Below are positions 1-11,500 of a stretch of 22,766 nt of DNA, one piece after another. Origin of the DNA: a virus; IMG/VR virus record IMGVR_UViG_3300030333_001647, positions 1 to 22,766 of that record; one strand, given 5' to 3'. The translations under genes and the position numbers were made by a program. The notes under the pieces were generated by a model. The model searched no databases. It worked only from the letters and a program-made list of their open reading frames with translations, and was not told the DNA's origin. The stretch's first letter is position 1. Every line of letters starts with the position of its first letter.

Positions 1-2511
1 TTAGGTCCAGCAATTGAATCTGCTTATAGAGAAGAAGCTGTTCTTAATAATGCAGCAGGTTTAAATGCCGCAGCACAGACAGCAACAATTAAAAGTATAG
101 ATCCCAGGAGTGGAGATGAGATTGAAATCCCTGTTCATACACTTAGCCCTAATGATCAGAGATATATAGATTGGGCTAATAATTTTGTCTTTAATGGTAA
201 CACACGAAAACTTAGTAGTTTTGAATATAAAAATGTTAAAGGTCAATTAGCTCAATATTTAGCAAATGATAGAGCAGCTCAAGCCAAACGCTTTAATAAG
301 CATCAAAATAATGAATATGTAAATAATTTCAATTATGAGACTAATAAGATAGGAGAAGATTTAAGAGATGGATTTATTACAAAAGAACAAGCTATATTTA
401 AATTGGAAGCTTTATTGGAAAGAGGAAGGATAGGTCTTGTCTCTGAATCAACCAGAAAAGAATTACAGGAAAATCTGGTGGAAAATGTAATAGTTGCATA
501 TATGAAAAATAATAAGACTGGAAATATTAATGACTTATCAGAGATGTTTAGATCAGTAATGAGTGGTCCTGTTGAAAGTCGTGTGATTTCTAAAGAGGAT
601 AAGATTACAATTACAACTCAAGCACAAGCTGATAAGTATGGTGCTGAAATTGGAGATGTTATTATTGACATATATGCAGTTAGAAATGATAAGCAGTTAT
701 GGATTAATCAGTTCCCTGCAGGATATTTAGAAGCTAGAATTTCAGATGCAAATACTAAATTATCATTAAATGATGAAGCTAGTCAAAAAACTATTGATGG
801 AGTAGAAGAAACGAATTCTATTGCGGTATTTAAAAAAGAAGTTTTTCCTCTTTTAGCTGGAGATATAAATAATATTCCTGTAGCACTTGTAAAATTAAAT
901 GAGGCTAGAGATCAAGCCATTGAACTTGCTGATGGAGATGCTGCAAAGATAGATGCGATTAATAAAGCATATGATAAACGTGAGAATACTTTGTATGGAA
1001 TATTTAGTGTTGATTACAACCAGGATAAAGATGATTTAGATAAAGCCGCAAGGCTTGCAATGAGAGATTCAAGTAAGATTCCATTGTTTCACCGAAAACT
1101 TAATATTTTTGAAGAGAAATGGTCAGGATATAATAAGGCTGATAAATATTTAAACGAGAAGGCAAATAAATATCAAAGTCTATATTCAAAGTTACAAACA
1201 TCACAACTTAAACCAATTCAAGGGGTTATATCATCAGCTAAAAAATACTATATTAATATTATAGGTAGAGAAGAAAGAGGAAAGTATAACACTTTAGATG
1301 AAGAGGCTCAGTGGGAGTTAATTGAAGCAAATATAATAGATGATTATGTCAGTGGAATAGATCTTAACTGGTCAGCAAAAGAATTAGATGAGTATAATAA
1401 AAAGTTTATTGGAAAATTTACAGCAGAGAATAAAAAAGAATTCATAAATAGATACATGCCAGATATCTTCCAGAAAGAAGAAGAACAGAAAACTAATATA
1501 AAGCCTAGTTATGAAGGAACAGTAACAGAAGCTTTAAATATATGGGAGCAACAAGCGATTAAAACTAGTGAACTTAATAACAGTGGATTATTAAATAATA
1601 ATGGTAGAGATAGGATAAGAATTTTATATGAAAGTGATACACCTTTGTTAAGTGTTGAATCTTTAGATAGTGTTATTAAACAACTTAAAAGTAAAGGAAC
1701 ATTAGATAGACGACTTAAAGTTATTGTTAATAATTTGCCAGCGGATGCACAGGGAAAATTAGGAACTTTCCTTTTGCATGAATATAAGAAGCATGGAATT
1801 ATTCCAAACGAAGCTCAGGAGAAAGAGATCTTAAGTTTAAATGGTAGAAAGATGGCACAGATAGAAAAGAGAGATAACACATTAAATGCTTTTGCTCCTT
1901 CATTCTTCCAACCTTCAGTCTTAGTTTCTTCTACTAATCTGTCTGGTCTCTTAGCTCCTCCTCCTGTAATAGCAAAGCCTGATCAAGATCCTTTAACTCA
2001 GCCAGATGCGTTAAAGAATCTAATTGGTGAGATGAATGGAGCTTATCAATTCCGTGGAGCAAGTAATCCTAATTATCGAAAAGGAGATTATAGAAGCAAT
2101 AAGAAAGGTAATTGGTTCTTCGATTTTAGACCTGAGTTAATTGATGCGGCAGGTGAAAGGATACAAACACTTACTGAACAAGATCTAAACGCAATGACAT
2201 TAGGTGCTTTATTAGAAGCTGGTACTACTGACTTGGAAAAATTTGAGGTAGGTGCGAATCTTTTAATTCGTTCAGTAGCAGCAAACAATGCTCCAATCGC
2301 AGAGATTTTAACTGCACCCAACCAATATGAAGCGATTTTCAATCCAATGGGGAGGGTGAAAGGACTAACTCCTTATACAGCAGAGGAGCTAAACGCCACT
2401 CCAAACTTTGTGAAACTAGGATTACTACTACAAGTTAGTCCTAAGAGAGCAAGGACTCTATACTATTTCCATAGGAATCAATTCGCATCTCAAATCAAAT
2501 CCGAGGGTTAA
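1..2511 (+). CDS. Internal virion protein, T7 gp15-position, with probable C-terminal SleB-like cell-wall hydrolase domain (5' truncated)
   Basis: The frame is open from base 1 to the TAA at 2509-2511, giving 836 visible residues. The gene therefore begins left of the window, and the TTG at 403 is only an internal codon. Most of the protein is Lys/Asn/Glu-rich, helical-looking and low in cysteine, as expected of an ejectable internal core protein; T7 gp15 is about 750 residues. From about base 2000 the character changes. The stretch MTLGALLEAGTT, then GANLLIRS, then TAPNQYEAIF matches the layout of SleB-type hydrolases (Glu-Ala near the catalytic site, a 'vilNR' helix, then a 'p.QF' segment), with the Glu at 2215-2217 as candidate catalytic residue. 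The position directly before the giant gp16-like gene supports the gp15 role. The virion role is fairly secure; the hydrolase call is motif-level inference. Confidence 0.7.
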   Translation, partial: LGPAIESAYREEAVLNNAAGLNAAAQTATIKSIDPRSGDEIEIPVHTLSPNDQRYIDWANNFVFNGNTRKLSSFEYKNVKGQLAQYLANDRAAQAKRFNKHQNNEYVNNFNYETNKIGEDLRDGFITKEQAIFKLEALLERGRIGLVSESTRKELQENLVENVIVAYMKNNKTGNINDLSEMFRSVMSGPVESRVISKEDKITITTQAQADKYGAEIGDVIIDIYAVRNDKQLWINQFPAGYLEARISDANTKLSLNDEASQKTIDGVEETNSIAVFKKEVFPLLAGDINNIPVALVKLNEARDQAIELADGDAAKIDAINKAYDKRENTLYGIFSVDYNQDKDDLDKAARLAMRDSSKIPLFHRKLNIFEEKWSGYNKADKYLNEKANKYQSLYSKLQTSQLKPIQGVISSAKKYYINIIGREERGKYNTLDEEAQWELIEANIIDDYVSGIDLNWSAKELDEYNKKFIGKFTAENKKEFINRYMPDIFQKEEEQKTNIKPSYEGTVTEALNIWEQQAIKTSELNNSGLLNNNGRDRIRILYESDTPLLSVESLDSVIKQLKSKGTLDRRLKVIVNNLPADAQGKLGTFLLHEYKKHGIIPNEAQEKEILSLNGRKMAQIEKRDNTLNAFAPSFFQPSVLVSSTNLSGLLAPPPVIAKPDQDPLTQPDALKNLIGEMNGAYQFRGASNPNYRKGDYRSNKKGNWFFDFRPELIDAAGERIQTLTEQDLNAMTLGALLEAGTTDLEKFEVGANLLIRSVAANNAPIAEILTAPNQYEAIFNPMGRVKGLTPYTAEELNATPNFVKLGLLLQVSPKRARTLYYFHRNQFASQIKSEG
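2503..2507 (+). promoter_or_regulatory. Ribosome binding site of the giant virion gene
   Basis: GAGGG lies 7 bases upstream of the ATG at 2515, inside the last codons and just before the TAA stop of the preceding gene. It supports this start and translation coupled to the upstream gene. Confidence 0.55.
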
Positions 2512-2514
2512 CTC

Positions 2515-5500
2515 ATGTCGCTTGAGAAAGTAGTAACAGAAGGTGTTGAAAAAACAGAATGGGTAATGCCTGAAGGAGATTTCCCTGATGTCATTGAATC
2601 AGTAGGTCCAGAAGGTGAAGAGTCGGATGATCTTTATGGAAATATAGAAACAGTAAAGCCAGTAGAGGTAGAATCAAATAAATTAGATATTAAAAATCCA
2701 ACTAATTATTTTCACGATTTTAAAGGCTTAAATTTTTACGAAGACAGAGGATTAACTACAGATCAAACATTCCTTCCAAATAATTTGAATGTTTGGGATA
2801 TAGATTATGAAGGTGTATATACAGATGGAACAAAAGATCTCTCTAAGCAAGAGAAAACAACTAATCAAATAAGTGTTTGGATAGATGAAAATCCTGAATT
2901 AATACCAGTTATAGAAGAATTAGTAAAAGAAACCAGTGATGGAGGAGTAAACGTTACTATTGAAGAAATTAATGCTGCTATTAATAATCCAGAGATAGAT
3001 CAAGATACTCGATTGAAATTACAAGCACTATTAATGGGGAGAAATCCTAATCAATTAGTTTTCCAAGATGATGCCTTTGGAAGTGCAAGAAGAACAGCAC
3101 AATCAAGCTGGAATGCTACAACAGATTTTACGGGTACTATTCTTGGAAATATAAATAGAGCAATTTCTTTTCAAGGTGAAAGTGCAAGAAAGTTAACAGG
3201 TAACTATCCTGCTTACGCAGGTGATGGGAACGTTTTTGATGATGCCGCAATGGGGGCTAATCGTGATTTTAAATCTAATTATTTCGAACAATCAGGGATA
3301 AGTTCAAGAGCATGGATAACAGAAAATGGTGAGAAAGTTTATCTTAATCAAACTCAAGTTGGAAATCGACTTGGATTAAATGAAGTTGAAACAGCTAAGT
3401 GGTTTTTAAATAGGCGAGAATGGCCAACTTATTTAGAAGTCCCTAATAGAGATGGAGGGACTACAATTCTTGGTGCAGTTATCCCTGGAGTAATTCCTCA
3501 AAATGCACTAGGAGTAGGAAGTGTAGAAAAGGAAATAAGAGAAAAGGGTTTAGGTTTACAAGTTGAATATTACGATGATGGATCTTTTAAATCAGTTTTA
3601 TATAATGGTCGTCAATATATAACAGAAGATCAGAAGACAGGGTTACTTAATTTCCAAGGTGGAGACATGGATAATGTCTGGGGATTAAGAGATCAAGATT
3701 TTAATGTCCCTCTTTTAGGAACTGATGCTGCATGGTATCAGCGATTTATAGAAGGTGGTGCTCCACAGATGGGGCCACAGTTAGTTCTTACTGCAATATC
3801 AATAATTGCATTGAAAAAGGCAGGTGGAGGGAAAATACCTGTGCACGGTCCGGGGTTAAGGACAGCAAACGTATTAAGATATAAAGCTGGAAAGAGTTTT
3901 GCTGGTGGTAATTTCGCAGCAGCAATTAGTCAATACGGTAAGGGAACTGCACTTAAAGGAGTTTCTGAATGGGCCATTCCTTCTATAGGAATTGAGCTTC
4001 TTTCTTATAACAGACAGAATGGAAATCTAAGTGATGCAATCGTTGCACAATGGCCCGCATTAGAAAGTCCATTTACAAAAATCTTTCAAAGTAATGAATT
4101 AGATTCTGCTGGTTGGGCACTATTTAAGAACGTTGGTGTTAATGAATTCTTTGGTGGTGCTACTGCTGGTACTGGATTTGAAATATTAGGTGATGTTTAT
4201 AATCTTGGTAGGCGTGGATTGAGGAGTGGGATTCAATTTGATAAAAATTTAGCTTCACAAATAGGAACCGAATTCAATACTGCATTGGGTGAAAGCTATA
4301 CGAAGTTATTTGGGAATGTATTCCATAGCGATACTCTTAGTTTTAAGTTAGACCTACTTAATAAAATAAAAGCAGGTTTTAGCCCTGATTTTGGAGCAGG
4401 AAAACTTGAGTGGCCTCAATACCCGAAGGGCAAGAGTGCAGCTACGGAAATGGCTCCAGGAGGCAGATGGTCTAGTTGGCTTAAGAAGAATCAACCAAAA
4501 GCAAAATGGCCTCAACCATATACAGAGCAGCAAAATATTGTTATAGATCCACAGTCGAAATTAGATTCACGTTTCTCTTTTGATACAGCAGATTTACTTC
4601 AATTTGAAATTAAAGATGAAAAGACTTTGAATAAAGCTATTAAAGAAGCAGAGTCAAAATTAGAAGTTGTTAATAAGAAAGTTGAATCGGCATTACAAGA
4701 ACTGACAGAAACAATGTCGAGGATGAAAGATACAACTCAGCCAAAAGAGCAACAGGTTCTTCGTCAGATGGATATAGATGAAGCATTAATTAAGCCATTG
4801 CCTGAAGAAGTATCAGATGTTCCTCTTAATGAAATCAAAACAGCTCCTCAATATTTTCAAGTTAAACAATCTGGAGCTACGCAAGCCGAAGGAGTAAGTG
4901 GATCTCTTCAAGGGGCTAGAGGATTTGATACAGAGTTGGCAGGATTAGTAACTCTATGGCGTGATACAGATGGAACTATTGGTGACCCTGGAAGTATCTA
5001 TGTAATAGATGGTCATAATAGATTAGACCTTGCCAGGAGATCTGGTAGAAAGAATATTCTCTCTCGTTTTATTAATGTTCCTACATGGCAGGAGGCTAGA
5101 TCTAAAGCAGCATTAATTAATATTGCAGGGACTCAAAGTTTAAAAGGAAGTATTGAATCATTAGATGTTGCAAGGTTCCTACGTGATGAGAACTTTACTA
5201 TTGATGATTTAGCCGCAAGAGGAATTAATTTGCAAAGTTCCTTAGTTGCTGAAGCTGTTCGACTTAATAGATTGCCAGATGATTTGTTTGCTCAAGTTGG
5301 TACTGGTGAATTAGCTGTATCTAAAGCATTGGCTTTAGGTTCGGCTGAAGGTGTGAGTCCAGAAGCGATACGAGAAATTTATAAGATTGCCAAGAAACAA
5401 CGATGGTCTATTGCAAGGATTGAGCAAGCGATAGTAATGGCAAGGAATGCAACTGTTGGAGTTGAAGAAGGTGTATTCCCAGAGTTAAGTGCTTATTTCA

Positions 5501-8500
5501 AACAGTCAAATATCAAACAGTTATTAACAATTAGAACTGAGGTAGTAAAACAATTAAGGGCAAGGATAAGAGCATTAGCTCCAGCTACAAGACTTGAACA
5601 AGCTGGAATGTTGGAAGAAGTAGCAGGTACAAAAATTAATATTGAAGGCAGTAAAGAACAAAGGTTGGCAACTCAGGCTGTATTAAATGTCTTTAATAGA
5701 GTTGCAGGATTTGATGGGCCAGTTACCAATATCCTTACAGATTTAGCTTCACAAGTTAAAGGGAATAATGCTGCATCGCTAGTCAAAAGGAGACTTTCTG
5801 ATATTGAGGAAGCAATTATGCAGGAAGGTTCTATTGAGACAAAAGTTCCTGAAAGTATATTTAATCAGTCAGTAGTTAAACAAGTAACTGATTTGTCTAG
5901 AAAGACAGAACAAGTAGCAAGAGCAGAAGTGACGAGAGAATTACCAGACGAGGAGATAAATCCTAAAACTGTTATTAAAGATCAGGCTGCATTTGATAAA
6001 ACATTTCCAACAGAAGTTAAGAATAAAGCTGTTAATCAACTTGCAAAGAAAGGTCAGATCACTTCAGATTTAAGAAAAATTGAAGATACACCACCTCCTA
6101 CAAAGGTTACAAAGGCTAACGTTCCACCTGCATTAGTCGAGGAAATAAAGAAGAGTATTGATCCTGAAGATCCTTGGTTCAGTATTGAAGCCAAAGATCA
6201 AACACTTGAAGTTACAGCAGAAGAAGTTCCTATACCTGAGATTCAGAAATTATTAACTGAACGTCCAAATGAAATTCCTGTAGAGGATCTTGCTCCAGCA
6301 GTTACAGCATTAGCAACTGTAGATCCCAAGACTCCACTTGATTTATTTATTAGATCTGCACCTGATAGTAAACAAGCTTCAATTGCTTTTAATCGACTAA
6401 TAGATTCCTTTGAAAAATTTGCTGATGGATTTGAGGAGAGGACTCCAGGTTTAGGACCAATTAATAATGTTGGTGATTTTATTAATCTTTTAAATATAGG
6501 CAGAGTTGCAATAGAAGAAGGCACACAAAAAGCCTTAAGAGATATAAAAACAGCAGATAGATTTGGAAGGTTAGCTGCACCTTATGTTAAGAAAGCAGGT
6601 AAGGCTTTCCTTCAGAAAGCTATTGCAGATATTGAACGAGTTCAGATATATACAAAGGCTCTGCAACTTGAGATATCTGGAAAGATTGAAGAAGCTGGGA
6701 AGAGCTTAATGGCAGCAGGGGAAGAGGCAGATAAGCAATTAGCTGATATGGATAACTGGGAGAATCCAAAATGGTTCAACAAAATGTTTGAAGCTGCTGG
6801 ATTAAAAGAAGAGGCTGAAAGAGTATTCCCTACAAAACGACCTACATTCGCTGATAGTTCTCAAGGTAAGAATTGGGCTGGTAAGTCTGCTCCCAAGTAT
6901 GCTGGTATGTATATTGATTGGGAATCAGATGTTGATAAGGCTATCTATATAGTTACTACTGCTAAAGCTAATAAGAAGAATAGTAAAGCACATGACAAAT
7001 TCTGGACTTGGCTAACAGAAGAATTAGGGATACCAGAAGATGAGATTGTTGAGACTGGTATTCTTATTAGAAATGAATTAAAGGAGAACTATGAGGATGG
7101 TTCTACTTGGCGAGTTGAGGATACACTTGCTTGGCAGTTTGGAGGCAACACAGATTTGATGACATTTGATATTGAAGATGCACGTTTAAAGAAAATACTT
7201 GACGAACAAAATATTGAGTTACTTAAAAAGTATTTAGATATAAATGATCCTAAAGCTGTTGACCTGGTTAAAGAAGCAAAGCAAAAATACACTGATTATG
7301 CAGAGTTATTTCCAACAGAAGGATATGGAGATGATACTCTTGGTGCTCGATTCAGAGGTCCACTTTCTGAAGCAGCAGAACAGGAAGCATTAATTAGACA
7401 AGCTAGAAGAATATTTCCAGCAGGTAAGATTGAATTCCCCTTTGAAATTAAAGAAACAGTTTCAGAAAGAACGGCAAAAGTTCATCCTAAATTGAAAGAT
7501 AGAGTCGGGCAAACCTTTAGGGCGGCAGGTGCTTATTATGCTGATCCAAGAGGAGCAGCTCACGATCTTATTCGTGTAGCTCAAGCTTATGGTGGTGTTC
7601 GTGCAAGTTTTAGTCAGAAATTTTGGACAGTAACACATGAAGCAGTTCATGGTGTGCTTAGAAGATTTATGACTAGAGAACATGCTGAGTTACTTCTTAC
7701 TGGCGAAAGTCATCTACGTGAAATAGCAGCAAGTGTTGCTCCACATAAAGCTATAGAGATATTGAATGGTAGTGAAGGCTTTGGTGAAGTTATTTCCTAT
7801 GCATCAATGGGATGGCATAAGGTTAAGAACCAGTATTTAACAGTTGGCAAGCCTGATCCAACATGGGCGCAACCTCTACAGAAGTTAGAGCAGATTGTAA
7901 ATACAGTTAAGTCATGGCTTGGTAAAAAAGGATATACAAGATGGGATGAATTATTTGAGGATATTGTTGAAGGTGAATATGTTAAAGATAGAAAGATTGC
8001 TGCAAGAGATTCTCTTAAGATTGGTGATACAATGTATTACTTTGGTGCTTTCAATAAGAGTGTTCAAGATATAGATTTCCAGCCAGCATTTAGAGCACCT
8101 GATCCAGAAGATTTCAATGCAAGAATGGAAGGATATAAAGCTCAAATGAAAGCAGGTGATGTCACATTATTAGAGTTAATGATGTCAGATACAAGAAGAA
8201 CTATCAGCAGAGGAAGAGATGCTAAAGGTAACTATGACTCGAAGATTCCAGGTAAAACTTTATACTTATCTCTAAGTGAAGAAGGATTTATTTTATCTAG
8301 CAGAGTGGTTGAAGATCAAATTAAAGAGTTAATTAGTGACACCCGAGCTGGAAGAACAGGCATTCAAGATGTAAGTGAAGCTAAAATCTTACATGCAGCT
8401 AAGGAGTTGGCATTAGGAAATGAAATGAGTACAGAGAAAGTAATCAATTTATGGGAGAAAGCAAGGGGTGGAGATATTACTGCTGAAGATGATCTTATTA

Positions 8501-11500
8501 CGAGCACGGCTATTGGAGTTCTTAGAGATCAAAATCAATTAGCCATTAAAGAATTATCAGTTACCTTCAAAGGAATTGCTGATGGTGAGATTGGTATTGA
8601 ACAGAAAGGAATTCTTGCAAGTAAGTTAACTGCTTTATGGCAGAACCAATTAGTTCTTAATCAGGTATGGGAACAGATAACAAGGAAGTGGGGACAAGCT
8701 GGACGAATGATGCAGATAAAAGTAGATACATCACATCTAACTTTGCAAGGTAATACACCATTAAAAAGTTATCAGGTAAGTGAAGAGTTGGTAGAGAAAG
8801 CTATGACTGAAGGACTTGATCTAGAAAATGGTCAGCTAGGTGATGGTGTTTACTTCACAACTAATAATGATCCAAATGGTATAGCAGTTATTGATGGGAG
8901 TCTTCCTAGTAGCGTAGTCATCCTTGATCTTGTTAGAGAAGGTAAAACTCTTTCTGGTTTCTTAGAAGAGATAGGTCTTGATCCAGTTATTAAGGATGGA
9001 ATCTTAAGTACTGACCAAAAACTAGGTATACAAAACTATGCTTTGGAAAAAGGATATGACGGAGTTAGATTCCCGACTGATCTAAAGACTGAATCAGTTG
9101 GAGATCGAGTTGTTATCTATGATCGCAATGATGCGAATAGAGTTATTAATTCTCAGGCAGCACAACCTCCAGCTATGGATGTTGATGCAGGTAACGATGC
9201 CTTACGTCCATTTATAGAAAGAGCTATTAGAGATGCTGGACAGATATTAGAGAAGAAGTTACCACCAGATGTACTTAGATCAATTGAAAGTGGAGAGCTT
9301 ACTGTTGAGGCAGAAAAGGTTATTGATGAGTTAGCAGAAGTTGCATACACAATGAATACATTACCGAAGAAAGATTCTACTTTCTACATTAAAGATGTTA
9401 GTGATCTAATCGCTGAGATCCCTGATGGCATGGGCTTCCAGAGAACTATTGCAGACATTAGACGTAACGCATTATTCTTAAGGATCAGCACATGGGGCAA
9501 GGTTGCTTTGGCTGGTACTAGCAGATTACTTGCTATGCCAATTGCTAGATACATAGGTAATGGAAAAATATATCAGAAAGCAATGGGAGAAGGTAATAAC
9601 TTTGAAGCAGCATCAGCAAAGATAAGACAGCAGATTGATAAGAACTTATGGAGACAGATGTTCTATGAAATTCCTAATGCTTGGAGATTGGCAGGATTTG
9701 CTTGGAAGACAGGAGAGGCTTTAGTTAATCCTGGTAGACAACATTACCAAGATGCAAGAGTAAAACAATTTGAAGCTCAAGATAAAGCTGGTAATTTACT
9801 AACAGAATCAGAGTTTGAATCTGCTGGTACAGATAGAGCTTTAGTCAAAAGAGAGTCGCCTACTGCCAACTGGTTTGATAAACCAACTGCTAATCCAATT
9901 GCTTTAGCTATTCGTTATATGAATAAATTTGCACCTACTAGATTTTTATATCAAACAGGTGCACGTAAAGGATTATCTGCTGTAGATACATTCATTAGTG
10001 GAATCGGTGGTCCTGCCTTTGAACATGCTCGACTATTGGAATTAGAACTACATAATATGAGAGTAAAAGGAATAATACTAGATCAGAAAAACTTTAACTT
10101 AGCTATAGAGAAAGTAGAGGAACAAATGAAATCTAAATGGGTTGATATGATTATCAATGGTGAACTAATAGAGAATGCTTATTTAGATAGTAAGTATGCA
10201 CAGAATGGGATGAATTATGTAAACATGACAGATGAAATTAAGGTTGATCCAGAACAAAGAACATGGCGTTATGGAATCAAAAGAGCAGAGGAACAAGGTA
10301 TCGTTGATGCTGCGGAGAAGGTTAAGTTCGCAGAAGAATTTGTAAAAACAAAAGTTGATGAAGAAAATTTCTATACAGGCTTTGCTAATAAAGAAGTTAA
10401 CGCTGCATTCCATACTGCAAGAAAAGCCATACCTCATCTATCACAAAAGATCAAAGAAACTGAACAGGCATTCCCTATAACAGGTGCAGTTATTCCTACT
10501 AATAGAACTCAAATAAATCTATTCAAGGCAACTGTTCGTTATGTGGGATTAGGTGAACATATTATTGATAGTGCATGGAGAGATATAAACCATGAGGATG
10601 CAAACATTAGAGCCAATGCACTAGGAGAACATGCGATTGGTCAATTCGTTCTTACTTCAGGACTCTTAGTAGCAATAGGTGGGATGATGGAATTTAGTGG
10701 ACCTGAACCTACTGAGTGGAGAGAAAGAGAGAAATGGAAGCAGATAGGAAAGCAAGCAAATAGTGTCAGGCTTAAGTTCCCTTGGGGTGGTGCTGGTCCT
10801 TGGGTAAATGTAGGTGCTTTTGATGCTGCATCTCCTATCCTTGCAATCATTGGTAGTTACATGAGAGAACTAGATAGAATCCCACATAGTGAAAGGAATG
10901 ATGGTAATGACAACTTGACTGCCATCATGGGGATACATGTAGCAGCTATGAGAAATGCAATCTTTAAGGCAGGAACAACTCCATTCAGCGATGCAACGAT
11001 GAAACCAATAGCTGATTTGTTTGAGCTATTCGAAGATATAACTGATGCTAGAGATCACCGTCATGTTCGAGGAAAGTCTAGTGCTGCTGGTGTATATCTA
11101 GAAAGATTATTAAGTGGAATGATAGTTCCAGGTGTTGTTCAAGATCTTACTTATTCGGTAGACCAGACGGTAAGAAGAATAGAAGAGAGTGAAGCTTGGG
11201 GACCAGTGGCTACATTGATAAATACTATGAACAGAATTGGGTCAAAGCTTCCTTATTTCTCTCGTAACTATCCTGCTGTCTTACATCAAATAACAGGTGA
11301 ACCTATTGTGCTGGATGGACATCTTGGTTCAGGTTTAAGTCAATACCTATGGGATCCATTCAAGATGGTTAACGGTGTATTTAATCCATTAGGCGCACTT
11401 AAAGTTAGGAATCAATCTACAGATATAGTCGATGAAGAGTTTGCACGATTAACGGGTAAGAATTCATCAATGGTTATATGGGATAGAAGAATGCTTGGTT

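Noticed and set aside
403-405. TTG as start of the first gene
   Set aside because: The same frame is open without a stop from base 1 and the protein character is continuous across this point, so the gene is truncated by the window edge.
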